Positions 52,695 to 60,835 of a stretch of 64,000 nt of DNA are shown piece after piece (position 1 is the stretch's first letter; every line of letters starts with the position of its first letter). Source of the stretch: JAHEYG01 sp040403535. Its GTDB lineage: Bacteria > Bacteroidota > Bacteroidia > B-17B0 > Aurantibacillaceae. Below the pieces are notes generated by a model. The model was given only the letters and a program-made list of their open reading frames with translations, did no database searches and had not been told where the DNA came from. The DNA is taken from the NCBI GenBank assembly GCA_040403535.1, contig JBBAKL010000010.1, positions 8,823 to 72,822 on the forward strand. Direction: 5' to 3'. The position numbers were made by a program, and so were the translations under genes.

Positions 52695-55064
52695 GTGGAA
52701 ACCAAAAAGCAATCCATAGTTACCGAGAAAGACCTCAATTTATTATGGCGTATCATTAAGTCTAATTGGTACATTCCGCTATTAATTGTTCCTCTTTTTT
52801 ACTTAGCCGGTTATTTTTATGCCTATAAGCAGATCGATGTTTTTCAGGCTCAAACCCAGTTATTATTGAATAAAAATGACGAGTATACAAGCGGCAATGT
52901 GGTAACCGACGCAGGTGCTTTGTACATCGATAATTCCAATGAAATGAAAGTAATTGGTTCGTATGATATAATGAAGGAAACAATGCGCCGTTTAAAAAGC
53001 CGTTTGCAGGTTTCGTATTATATTGTTGGAAGGGTACGTGTAACGGAAGAGTTCAGAGGGTTGCCATTTGAAGTAAAGGTTAATAATATTAATCCTGGAC
53101 TTTATGAATTTCCAATCGATTTAAAGGTGTCGGATTACGATAACTACGAACTTTCATTTGGAAAATCCGGCCTGCCAACAGTGAAGGGTCAATTTAATAA
53201 GGAACTTGTAACAGTTGATTTTAATTTGCTGCTAAATCGTTCGGAAATTTTCGCAAAACAATTCGAGCAGAGTTTAGCATCGTTAAATTATCAAATTATT
53301 GTTCATTCGGAAGAATGGCTTATTGGTAATTTTCAAGCAAATATGTCGGTTGAGAATCCTGAATATACCAATATACTTCATGTTAAATTAGATGATATTA
53401 TTCCGGAACGAGCAATTCTAGTACTTGATACGCTTAATCAGGTTTACACAGAAAATACACTGAAATCTAAGATCGAGCTTAACGAAAAGACTATCAGTTA
53501 TATTGACAAACAGTTAGAGGAGATCAGTTTGAATTTGAAGAATATTGAAGATACAATGCAAAGTTATAAAGAAAGGAAAAGCATATTAGACCTAGACTGG
53601 GAGCGGCAAGACTTTTTTGGTAAATTATCTAAACTCGATCAGGAAAGAAGCACGTACAATTTTCAAGTCGAAGCTTTAAATGACCTTGAAAAATATATTA
53701 TTGAAGATAAAGATCCCCAATTTTTACCTCCAAATGTATTTGTAATAGAGAAGGAAGGCTTTATGAGAACTGCAGTTCAAGAACTTTACTTGAAGCAAAT
53801 TGAACTGAATAGAGTATATAGTGTTGCTAAAGAAAACTATCCTGGTGTGAATGATTTAAAGCAAAACATTAATAAGTTAAAACAAGATTTATTAATTTAT
53901 ATTAATAACGCTAAAAAGGCTACAAGTAAAATGATTGAGAATGTCAATTCTCAAATGTCATCATATGTGGGAAATGTTAAAACTATACCTAGTAAACAAC
54001 AGGGTATTCTTAATATTCAGCGTAAGGTAAATGTGAGCGAACAATTATATAACTTTTTATTGGAACGCAGAGCCAATACCCGTATTGCACGTGCCAGTAT
54101 CATACCAAATGTAAAAGTGATTGAACAACCTCGAAATATTGGTGTTGTTAGGCCAGACAAGCCTAAAATTATTAATACTTTTATTTCAACGGGTTTGGCA
54201 ATAGCGGTTTTAATTATTTTATTACGTGCATTCTTCTTTTCAAAAATAAAATCGGTAGCACATTTAAAAGAACTGACCGATCTACCGGTAATTGGTGTGT
54301 TGCCTTTGGTGAAATTAGCCGGTGATAAAGGAATTGCAGTGGATGAACAACCCAATTCAAAAATCAGTGAAGCGTTTAGGAATTTGCGTACGAATTTACA
54401 ATATGCCAATATTGACGCCCAGGCCAGGTCATTTTTAGTAACATCCCATTCTCCGGGGGAAGGAAAAACATTTACCTCTGTTAATCTGGCAACCATTTTA
54501 GCCAAAACAGGAAAAAGTGTAGTTGTTCTGGAATTAGATTTACATAAACCACGGGTGTATAAAATGTTTGGTGTAAATCCAACAAAAGGAATAAGTACAT
54601 ATTTAGCAGGATTAAATAATATTGATGAGATAACTGAAAATACTATGGTAGAGAATTTGACTGCTATTTATGCGGGACCAATTCCTCCCAACCCTTCTGA
54701 GCTGGTGCTTTCCGAGAAGTTAAAAGAGCTTATTCTTTACGTAAAAGAAAAATACGATTACGTTATTATTGATACTCCGCCTGCCGGTTTATTATCGGAT
54801 GCTATCTATTTAATGCAGTTTGTGGACGCTTCTTTATTTGTGTTAAATACCAAATCCGCTACTAAAAAAGTGGTGAATTTTGTTCAGCAGCTGGTGAATA
54901 ATAATAACATCAAAAACATGTTCCTTGTACTAAATGGCGTCAGGAGCCTCACCGGCAAATACTATTACAAAGGTTATGGTTATACCTATGGCTATGGTTA
55001 CGGCTATGGTTATGGTTATGGTTATGGTAAAGGTTACGGAAGCAGATCCAATATAAAAAAATAA
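52695..55064 (+). CDS. Wzc-like polysaccharide tyrosine autokinase
   Basis: This 789-residue protein starts at GTG. A TM near 24-42 is followed by a Wzz/GumC periplasmic domain with coiled coils (about 255-440) and a second TM near 497-515. The cytoplasmic BY-kinase has Walker A SHSPGEGKTFTS near 583-594, A' VVLELDLHKPR near 616-626 and Walker B YVIIDTPPAG near 689-698. The C-terminus is a Tyr cluster of alternating Gly-Tyr (about 755-783). Such proteins control chain length and export by cycles of autophosphorylation. It is divergent from the exosortase operon and leads the hisH-hisF pair. Confidence 0.92.
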   Translation: METKKQSIVTEKDLNLLWRIIKSNWYIPLLIVPLFYLAGYFYAYKQIDVFQAQTQLLLNKNDEYTSGNVVTDAGALYIDNSNEMKVIGSYDIMKETMRRLKSRLQVSYYIVGRVRVTEEFRGLPFEVKVNNINPGLYEFPIDLKVSDYDNYELSFGKSGLPTVKGQFNKELVTVDFNLLLNRSEIFAKQFEQSLASLNYQIIVHSEEWLIGNFQANMSVENPEYTNILHVKLDDIIPERAILVLDTLNQVYTENTLKSKIELNEKTISYIDKQLEEISLNLKNIEDTMQSYKERKSILDLDWERQDFFGKLSKLDQERSTYNFQVEALNDLEKYIIEDKDPQFLPPNVFVIEKEGFMRTAVQELYLKQIELNRVYSVAKENYPGVNDLKQNINKLKQDLLIYINNAKKATSKMIENVNSQMSSYVGNVKTIPSKQQGILNIQRKVNVSEQLYNFLLERRANTRIARASIIPNVKVIEQPRNIGVVRPDKPKIINTFISTGLAIAVLIILLRAFFFSKIKSVAHLKELTDLPVIGVLPLVKLAGDKGIAVDEQPNSKISEAFRNLRTNLQYANIDAQARSFLVTSHSPGEGKTFTSVNLATILAKTGKSVVVLELDLHKPRVYKMFGVNPTKGISTYLAGLNNIDEITENTMVENLTAIYAGPIPPNPSELVLSEKLKELILYVKEKYDYVIIDTPPAGLLSDAIYLMQFVDASLFVLNTKSATKKVVNFVQQLVNNNNIKNMFLVLNGVRSLTGKYYYKGYGYTYGYGYGYGYGYGYGKGYGSRSNIKK
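54972..55040 (+). repeat. Hexanucleotide GGYTAY repeat coding Gly-Tyr tail
   Basis: Twenty-three codons alternating GGT/GGC and TAT/TAC, with ACC and AAA interruptions. Unit gain or loss keeps the frame and changes the number of tyrosines. Confidence 0.9.
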
Positions 55065-55066
55065 CA

Positions 55067-55672
55067 ATGCTACTTATCATTGATTACGGTTTAGGCAATC
55101 TGGTTTCAGTAAAGAACATGTTTAAGAAACTGGGTATTGAGGCTGTTATATCCGATAAAATCAATAAAATAGAGAACGCCTCCAAATTAATTTTACCCGG
55201 TGTTGGTTCATTTGATAACGGCATGAATCTTATCAGAGAAAAGGGTCTTCTCGAAATTCTAAACAAGAAAGTTCTCATCGAAAAAACACCGATACTTGGT
55301 ATTTGTTTAGGTATGCAATTGCTAACAAAAAGCAGCGAGGAAGGGAAAGAAAAAGGTTTGGGTTGGATAGATGCGGATACAGTAAAATTTAATTTTAACG
55401 ATAAAGCACTCAAAATTCCGCACATGGGATGGAATTATGTTCAGGTAAAAAAGGAGAATAAATTGATTAATTCGAATGGAAAGCATCGTTTTTATTTTGT
55501 ACACTCCTATTACGTAAAATGTCACAATCCAAGTGATATTATTGCAACCTGTAATTACGGCAACGATTTTACCTGTATCCTTAATCATGAAAATATTTAT
55601 GGTGCCCAGTTTCATCCTGAAAAAAGTTTGAAATTCGGAATGGAAGTATTAAGCAATTTTTCAAAACTATAA
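55067..55672 (+). CDS. hisH: HisH-type glutamine amidotransferase
   Basis: This 201-residue class I glutaminase has ILPGVGSFDNGM near 42-53, nucleophile Cys80 in LGICLGMQLL and His183/Glu185 in QFHPEKS. It releases ammonia from glutamine for a partner synthase. It starts 2 bp after the Wzc-like gene and abuts the HisF2-like gene; no other his gene is near. This points to the surface-sugar version (HisH2 with HisF2/AglZ and a WbpG-like enzyme) over histidine synthesis. Confidence 0.88.
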   Translation: MLLIIDYGLGNLVSVKNMFKKLGIEAVISDKINKIENASKLILPGVGSFDNGMNLIREKGLLEILNKKVLIEKTPILGICLGMQLLTKSSEEGKEKGLGWIDADTVKFNFNDKALKIPHMGWNYVQVKKENKLINSNGKHRFYFVHSYYVKCHNPSDIIATCNYGNDFTCILNHENIYGAQFHPEKSLKFGMEVLSNFSKL

Positions 55673-56427
55673 TGGCTCTTAAACGCATAATGCCTTGCTT
55701 GTTGTACGATGGAAAAGGACTGGTGAAAACCATCCGTTTCAAAAATCCGTCTTATGTCGGCGATCCAATTAATGCTATTAAAATTTTTAACGAAAAAGAG
55801 GTCGACGAACTTATCCTGATTGATATTAATGCCAGCAAGGAAAAGCGAAAAATAAATATTTCGAAAATTGCGGATTTTGCAGGTGAATGCTTTATGCCAT
55901 TTGCTTATGGTGGAGGTGTAAAAACCGTAAGTGAGTTTTATGAGTTGTATAAAAACGGTGTTGAAAAAGTTATTGTTAATTCATTAATTTTTGAAAATCC
56001 CGGCGTAATAAAAGAGGCGGTGGCTAAATACGGTTCTCAGGCAGTTGTGGCGTGTGTCGATTTTAAGAAAAATCTGTTTGGTAAAAAGCAGGTGTATTCA
56101 TTTACGGGGCATTCGGTTAAATATTCCCCAACCGATTTTGTAAAGTATCTGGAACAAGATTTGGGAGTTGGTGAATTGTTTTTACAAAACATTGACGCGG
56201 AAGGAACCTGGGATGGATTTGATTATGAATTTGTGAAGCAAATGGTTGATTATACATCTTTACCATTAATAGCTTCGGGAGGCGCGGGTTCTACCGACCA
56301 CCTTAAAAAAGTATTATACGAATCGGGCGCAAACGCCGCAGCCTTAGGTAGCATGGCCGTTTATTCAAAAAAAGCAATGGGCGTTCTCATAAATTTCCCT
56401 AAGCGCGACGATGTAATAAAAGAGTAA
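55672..56427 (+). CDS. AglZ/HisF2-family acetamidino modification protein
   Basis: This 251-residue (beta/alpha)8 barrel is close to HisF (RIMPCLLYDGKGLVKTIRF, YVGDPINAIKIFNEKEVDEL, IASGGAGSTDHLKKVL). However, Leu11 replaces the catalytic Asp11 of true HisF, and the second Asp is at 129 (CVDFKK). CLLYDGKGLVKT and NPSYVGDPINAIKIFN are hallmarks of the HisF2/AglZ group used with HisH2 and a WbpG-type amidotransferase to put acetamidino groups on sugars. No WbpG-like gene is in the window. Its ATG overlaps the hisH stop by one base. Confidence 0.85.
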   Translation: MALKRIMPCLLYDGKGLVKTIRFKNPSYVGDPINAIKIFNEKEVDELILIDINASKEKRKINISKIADFAGECFMPFAYGGGVKTVSEFYELYKNGVEKVIVNSLIFENPGVIKEAVAKYGSQAVVACVDFKKNLFGKKQVYSFTGHSVKYSPTDFVKYLEQDLGVGELFLQNIDAEGTWDGFDYEFVKQMVDYTSLPLIASGGAGSTDHLKKVLYESGANAAALGSMAVYSKKAMGVLINFPKRDDVIKE

Positions 56428-56456
56428 GTGTCAATAATTCAGCATATTAGATAAAA

Positions 56457-56500
56457 GCATATCCCCCAACATTATAATGCTTGTTATAACGCTTATATGC
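56457..56500. repeat. Nested palindromes upstream of the locus regulator
   Basis: GCATAT (56457-56462) and ATATGC (56495-56500) flank two self-complementary words, CATTATAATG (56470-56479) and GTTATAAC (56483-56490). Possible regulator sites or a hairpin after hisF; no T tract. Confidence 0.4.
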
Positions 56501-56521
56501 CTGTAAAAAAGCGAGTTATGC

Positions 56522-56559
56522 TTGACTTTTAAAACAATAATGAGTAAATTTGTTACTCA
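56522..56559 (+). promoter_or_regulatory. Promoter with embedded operator dyad, locus regulator
   Basis: TTG (56522-56524), 20 nt, TAAATTTG (56545-56552): consensus promoter. TGAGTAAATTTGTTACTCA (56541-56559) is a perfect 7-bp dyad covering the -7 box and ends 3 bp before the regulator ATG, a layout typical of autorepression. Confidence 0.68.
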
Positions 56560-56562
56560 ATC

Positions 56563-57102
56563 ATGATTGAAACCTTAATATCCTCTAAAACCCGAATTAA
56601 GCTTTTAATGAAGTTTTTTCTTAACAGTAAGAATACTGCTTACTTAAGAAATCTGGAAGAAGAGTTTGGCGAGTCAACTAACGGCATTCGTTTGGAGCTA
56701 AACAAGTTTGAAAAGGCCGGTTTCCTCGAATCGCATGCTGAAGGAAACAAAAAAATCTTTAAAGCCAATACCGAACATCCTTTATTTAACGAAATCAATA
56801 GCATTATCCGGAAAATGACCGGGCTTGAATATATTGTGGATTATATCGTACAGCGTATTGGGGATCTGGAAAAAGTGTATTTGGTAGGAAAGTTATCAAA
56901 AGGGCAGGATGGAAATATTATTGACCTGGTACTGGTGGGGAATGAGATAAATAAAGCATTTTTGATAGAGCAAATAGAAAAGGCTGAAAAGAAGATTAAT
57001 AAGAAAATACGATACGTGCATTTTAAAGTGGATGAGTTTGATTTGAATAAAATTAAAGAACCCGGAATGCATCCGTTGTTATTGTGGAGTAGGGAAAAAT
57101 AG
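56563..57102 (+). CDS. Winged-helix regulator with degenerate nucleotidyltransferase-like domain
   Basis: This is a 179-residue protein. Residues 1-70 are a winged helix (TRIKLLMKFFLNSKNTAYLRNLEEEF, RLELNKFEKAGFLES). Residues 90-165 follow the MNT nucleotidyltransferase fold pattern KVYLVGKLSKGQDGNIIDLVLVG, but the active GS and paired Asp are missing. Such proteins precede UpxY-type antiterminators at Bacteroidota surface polysaccharide loci. Its own promoter carries a perfect dyad. Confidence 0.8.
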   Translation: MIETLISSKTRIKLLMKFFLNSKNTAYLRNLEEEFGESTNGIRLELNKFEKAGFLESHAEGNKKIFKANTEHPLFNEINSIIRKMTGLEYIVDYIVQRIGDLEKVYLVGKLSKGQDGNIIDLVLVGNEINKAFLIEQIEKAEKKINKKIRYVHFKVDEFDLNKIKEPGMHPLLLWSREK

Positions 57103-57164
57103 GTTTTGAATCAACCAAAAACAATAACCATTTAGTTGCTGAATGTGACTGAAGGGGCGGAGCC

Positions 57165-57707
57165 ATGAAAAGTGAATTACATAATAGCGAAGTTGAACAA
57201 ACAAAAGTTTGGCGTGCACTTTACGTGGCATCGCGACAAGAAAAGAAAATTTCCGAACTATTAACAAAAAAAGGAATAGAAGCCTATGTGCCATTGCAAA
57301 GAACCATGCGGCAATGGAGCGACCGTAAGAAAATGGTAGAGTTTCCTTTGTTAAACGGGTATGTATTTGTGCATATTACCCCACTAGAGCAAGAGCGAAC
57401 CATTCAAACCCGAGGTGTGGTTGGTTATGTGAGATCAGAAGGCAAAATTGCTACAGTAAGAGACCATGAAATTGAACAATTAAAACAATTGATAGAGTTG
57501 GGTTACCAAATGGAAGTGGATAGTGTGAAGAGAAATTTTAAAGAGGGAGATAGAATCCGGATTGTATCCGGCGCTTTAAAAAACATTGAAGGCTTTGTAA
57601 ATGAAAATAAAGAGGGAAGGTTTATTGAAGTAGTATTAGCAAGTATAGGTCAGTCAATTAAAGTAAAACTTCCTGAAGAAATATTAATACCTATTAAAAA
57701 TGAGTAA
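57165..57707 (+). CDS. UpxY-family transcription antiterminator (NusG-like)
   Basis: This 180-residue protein has a NusG N-terminal domain (VWRALYVASRQEKKISELLTKKGIEAYVPLQ ... LLNGYVFVHI) and a C-terminal KOW (FKEGDRIRIVSGALKNIEGFV). In Bacteroides, UpxY proteins allow RNA polymerase to read through the long downstream polysaccharide operon. It directly precedes the Wzm/Wzt and nonulosonate genes. The 62-bp gap upstream contains GGGGCGGAGCC just before the ATG, too short for a firm assignment. Confidence 0.9.
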   Translation: MKSELHNSEVEQTKVWRALYVASRQEKKISELLTKKGIEAYVPLQRTMRQWSDRKKMVEFPLLNGYVFVHITPLEQERTIQTRGVVGYVRSEGKIATVRDHEIEQLKQLIELGYQMEVDSVKRNFKEGDRIRIVSGALKNIEGFVNENKEGRFIEVVLASIGQSIKVKLPEEILIPIKNE

Positions 57708-58551
57708 AGAACAGAATTGGGATTTATTAATTAAACCTCAGAATAAATGGCATCAAATTGATTTAGCTTCTATTTATAAATACCGCGATTTATTAATGTT
57801 ATTAGTTCGCAGAGATTTTGTTGCCGTATACAAACAAACCATACTAGGCCCGCTTTGGTTTTTTATACAGCCCATATTAACTTCATTGACATTTACATTT
57901 ATTTTCAGTGGCATTGCCAATATAAGTACCGATGGTAACCCGGCAATTTTGTTTTACATGGCGGGTATCACCATCTGGACTTATTTTTCGGATTGTTTAA
58001 ATAAAACTTCGAACACCTTTGTAGCCAATGCGGGTGTGTTTGGTAAAGTGTACTTCCCCCGTTTAATTGTTCCGCTGTCAGTACTTGTTTCCAATCTGAT
58101 TAAGTTTGGCATTCAGTTTTTAATATTTCTCATTTTATGGATTTATTTTTTAGCTAACGGTCAGCAGATAAACCCTCAATGGGGTTTAATGTGGGTTTTG
58201 CCATTTTTGATTATCATAATGGCCGGATTGGGTTTGGGTTTTGGGATTGTGATTTCTTCCTTAACAACAAAGTACCGCGATCTTTCATTTTTAATAGGCT
58301 TTGGTGTACAATTACTCATGTACGGTAGTTCAGTGGTGCTTCCTATTTCAAGTATGTCGGAAAAAATCCAGAAGATCATGTTGCTGAATCCGCTTACTTC
58401 CATAATTGAAGCGTTTAAGTTTGTTTTTATGGGCAGCGGTTATTTTGAAGTGATATCGCTTGTATACAGTGCGGTATTTATGCTGATCGTATTAATGATA
58501 GGTGTTGTTATTTTCAATAAGGTAGAAAAATCATTTATGGACACGGTCTAA
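57700..58551 (+). CDS. Polysaccharide ABC exporter permease (Wzm-like)
   Basis: This 283-residue ABC-2 type permease has six TM helices after an amphipathic N-terminus (YKYRDLLMLLVRRDFVAVYKQTILGPLWFFIQPILTS region). GFGIVISSLTTKYRDLSFLIGFGVQLLMYGSSVVLP is the family signature. It exports lipid-linked O-polysaccharide or teichoic-like chains across the inner membrane with the Wzt ATPase. Overlaps upxY by 8 bp. Confidence 0.92.
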   Translation: MSKEQNWDLLIKPQNKWHQIDLASIYKYRDLLMLLVRRDFVAVYKQTILGPLWFFIQPILTSLTFTFIFSGIANISTDGNPAILFYMAGITIWTYFSDCLNKTSNTFVANAGVFGKVYFPRLIVPLSVLVSNLIKFGIQFLIFLILWIYFLANGQQINPQWGLMWVLPFLIIIMAGLGLGFGIVISSLTTKYRDLSFLIGFGVQLLMYGSSVVLPISSMSEKIQKIMLLNPLTSIIEAFKFVFMGSGYFEVISLVYSAVFMLIVLMIGVVIFNKVEKSFMDTV

Positions 58552-58553
58552 CT

Positions 58554-59840
58554 ATGAGCAATTCGGTAATTAAAGTTGAGAATGTAGGAAAATTGTATCA
58601 TCTGGGTCAGGTGGGAACTGGAACTATTGCCAATGACGTCAATCGCTGGTGGCACAGGGTTAGAGGATTAGAAGATCCTTACCTGAAAATAGGTGAAAGC
58701 AATGATCGTACCAAAAAAGGGATAAGTGAGGTTGTATGGGCATTAAAGGATATATCCTTTGAAGTAAATCAAGGAGAAGTTCTTGGAATTATTGGTAAGA
58801 ATGGAGCGGGAAAATCCACTTTACTAAAAATATTGTCACGTGTTACAAACCCAAGCGTAGGTCAAATAAAAGTGAAAGGAAGGATTGCATCCTTATTAGA
58901 GGTGGGCACAGGTTTTCATCCGGAATTAACCGGTCGCGAAAATATTTTTTTGAATGGAGCGATACTTGGTATGACTAAGCAGGAAATCAGAAGTAAATTT
59001 GATGAAATTGTTGATTTCAGTGGGGTAGAACGCTATATTGATACGCCGGTTAAACGATATAGTAGTGGAATGTATGTACGGCTGGCTTTTGCGGTTGCCG
59101 CGCATTTGGAGCCCGAAATTTTAATTATAGATGAAGTACTGGCAGTGGGTGATGCTGAATTTCAGAAAAAGTGTTTGGGAAAAATGAAGGATGTGAGCGG
59201 CCAAGGTCGAACAGTGCTTTTTGTTAGTCATAATATGGGCATGGTTAATTCATTGTGTAATAAAGGAATTGTGCTTACGCACGGTCAAATTTCCTTTGAA
59301 GGAAGTGCAGCTGAATCGGTTTCATTTTATTTAAATAATTTTAGTGGAGTTAAAAACCATACGGTATATTTTGAGGCTGATTATAATTTGCCTTGTCAAG
59401 TTATGTGCGTTTCCTTAACTAATAATAAAAATGAATTAAAAAACGAATTTGATGTTTTTGAGGAGATCACATTATCTGTGGAATATGAAATTCGCGAAGA
59501 TATCAATGGAGTATCTTTGGCTTTCGTACTTGAAAAGGATGGAGATATTATTTTCATTTCTTTTGATACGGATTATGATTCTGAAAAATTGAATAAACGA
59601 GTTCCAGGAAAGTACCGCTCAAAGGTAAAGTTGCCATCACCTTTAAAAGCAGGAATGTATAATTTCGCTAATATTGGTTTTGGAAGTGTTAATACAACTT
59701 CAATAAACATAAACCAAAATGCACTTTCATTCGAAATAAAAGAACTTTCATTTGATCCAACTTTTAAATCATATGCGTCAAACAGGGTTGGAATAGTACC
59801 TACTTGTTTAAACTGGCAAGAAATCAAACTTAACAGCTAA
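58554..59840 (+). CDS. Polysaccharide ABC exporter ATPase with carbohydrate-binding domain (Wzt-like)
   Basis: This is a 428-residue protein. The ATPase part has Walker A GKNGAGKST near 82-90, RYSSGMYVRLAFAVAAHLEPEIL and Walker B ILIIDEVLAVGD near 187-198. A C-terminal beta-sandwich (about 265-428) matches the Wzt_C substrate-binding domain that recognises the finished chain end. It couples recognition of the non-reducing end to export. It starts 2 bp after the permease. Confidence 0.92.
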   Translation: MSNSVIKVENVGKLYHLGQVGTGTIANDVNRWWHRVRGLEDPYLKIGESNDRTKKGISEVVWALKDISFEVNQGEVLGIIGKNGAGKSTLLKILSRVTNPSVGQIKVKGRIASLLEVGTGFHPELTGRENIFLNGAILGMTKQEIRSKFDEIVDFSGVERYIDTPVKRYSSGMYVRLAFAVAAHLEPEILIIDEVLAVGDAEFQKKCLGKMKDVSGQGRTVLFVSHNMGMVNSLCNKGIVLTHGQISFEGSAAESVSFYLNNFSGVKNHTVYFEADYNLPCQVMCVSLTNNKNELKNEFDVFEEITLSVEYEIREDINGVSLAFVLEKDGDIIFISFDTDYDSEKLNKRVPGKYRSKVKLPSPLKAGMYNFANIGFGSVNTTSININQNALSFEIKELSFDPTFKSYASNRVGIVPTCLNWQEIKLNS

Positions 59841-60835
59841 TGAATAAAAACGATAAAATATTAGTGACTGGAGCAGATGGATTTATTGGAAGCCATTTGG
59901 TTGAGGAATTAGTTCATCACGGTTATAAAGTAAAGGCTTTTGTTTATTACAACTCTTTTAACTCTTGGGGTTGGTTGGATACTCTGCCAAAAGAAACCCT
60001 AAATCAGATTGAGATCTTTTCTGGTGATATTAGGGATCCAAACGGCGTAAGAATAGCCATGAAAGGAATAGATGTAGTTTTTCATTTAGCAGCATTAATT
60101 GCAATACCATATAGCTATCATTCTCCGGATAATTATGTGGATACTAATATTAAGGGTACCTTAAATGTATTACAGGCTGCAAGAGATTATAACACCAAAC
60201 GAATATTGGTAACATCAACCTCGGAGGTATATGGTACAGCAAAATATGTTCCTATTGATGAGTTACATTCCCGGCAACCACAATCTCCCTATTCTGCCAC
60301 AAAAATCGGCGCAGATTGTATGGCGGAGTCGTTTTATAGAAGTTTCAATTTGCCTGTTACAATAGTTAGGCCATTTAACACATATGGACCGAGACAATCG
60401 GCAAGAGCCGTTATCCCAACAATTATTACACAACTCTTAAATGGAATCCGAGAAATAAAGCTAGGCGCCATTCATCCTACCAGAGACTTGCTGTTTGTTA
60501 AGGATACTGTTAACGGATTTATGGAAATAGCAAAATCAGAAAAACTCATTGGGGAGGATGTTAATATCGCTACTAATACTGAAATATCAATTGAAGAATT
60601 AGCAAAACGAATTATACAAAAGGTAAACATCGATGCTAAAATAATCACCGAAGAAATCAGGTTACGTCCTGAAAAAAGTGAAGTAGAACGCTTGTTTGGC
60701 AGTAATAAGAAGTTGATTGAAAATACCAATTGGCAACCATTACATACTTTAGAAAAGGGATTAGATATTACTATCGAATGGTTTCGTAAAAAGGAGAACC
60801 TGAATAATTATAAAGCAGATATTTATAATGTTTAA
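59840..60835 (+). CDS. legB: NAD-dependent 4,6-dehydratase LegB
   Basis: This 331-residue extended SDR has VTGADGFIGSHL near 9-20, the YSATK catalytic segment (SPYSATKIGADCM, about 150-162) and FVYYNSFNSWGWLDTLP near 33-49, a LegB-specific stretch. It makes a 4-keto-6-deoxy HexNAc nucleotide, the first committed step to legionaminic acid. The nucleotide (UDP or GDP) cannot be read from sequence. ATG overlaps the Wzt stop. Confidence 0.9.
   Translation: MNKNDKILVTGADGFIGSHLVEELVHHGYKVKAFVYYNSFNSWGWLDTLPKETLNQIEIFSGDIRDPNGVRIAMKGIDVVFHLAALIAIPYSYHSPDNYVDTNIKGTLNVLQAARDYNTKRILVTSTSEVYGTAKYVPIDELHSRQPQSPYSATKIGADCMAESFYRSFNLPVTIVRPFNTYGPRQSARAVIPTIITQLLNGIREIKLGAIHPTRDLLFVKDTVNGFMEIAKSEKLIGEDVNIATNTEISIEELAKRIIQKVNIDAKIITEEIRLRPEKSEVERLFGSNKKLIENTNWQPLHTLEKGLDITIEWFRKKENLNNYKADIYNV

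Noticed and set aside
55067..56427. hisH-hisF as part of a histidine operon
   Set aside because: No other his gene is adjacent, Asp11 of HisF is Leu and the sequence pattern is that of HisF2/AglZ.
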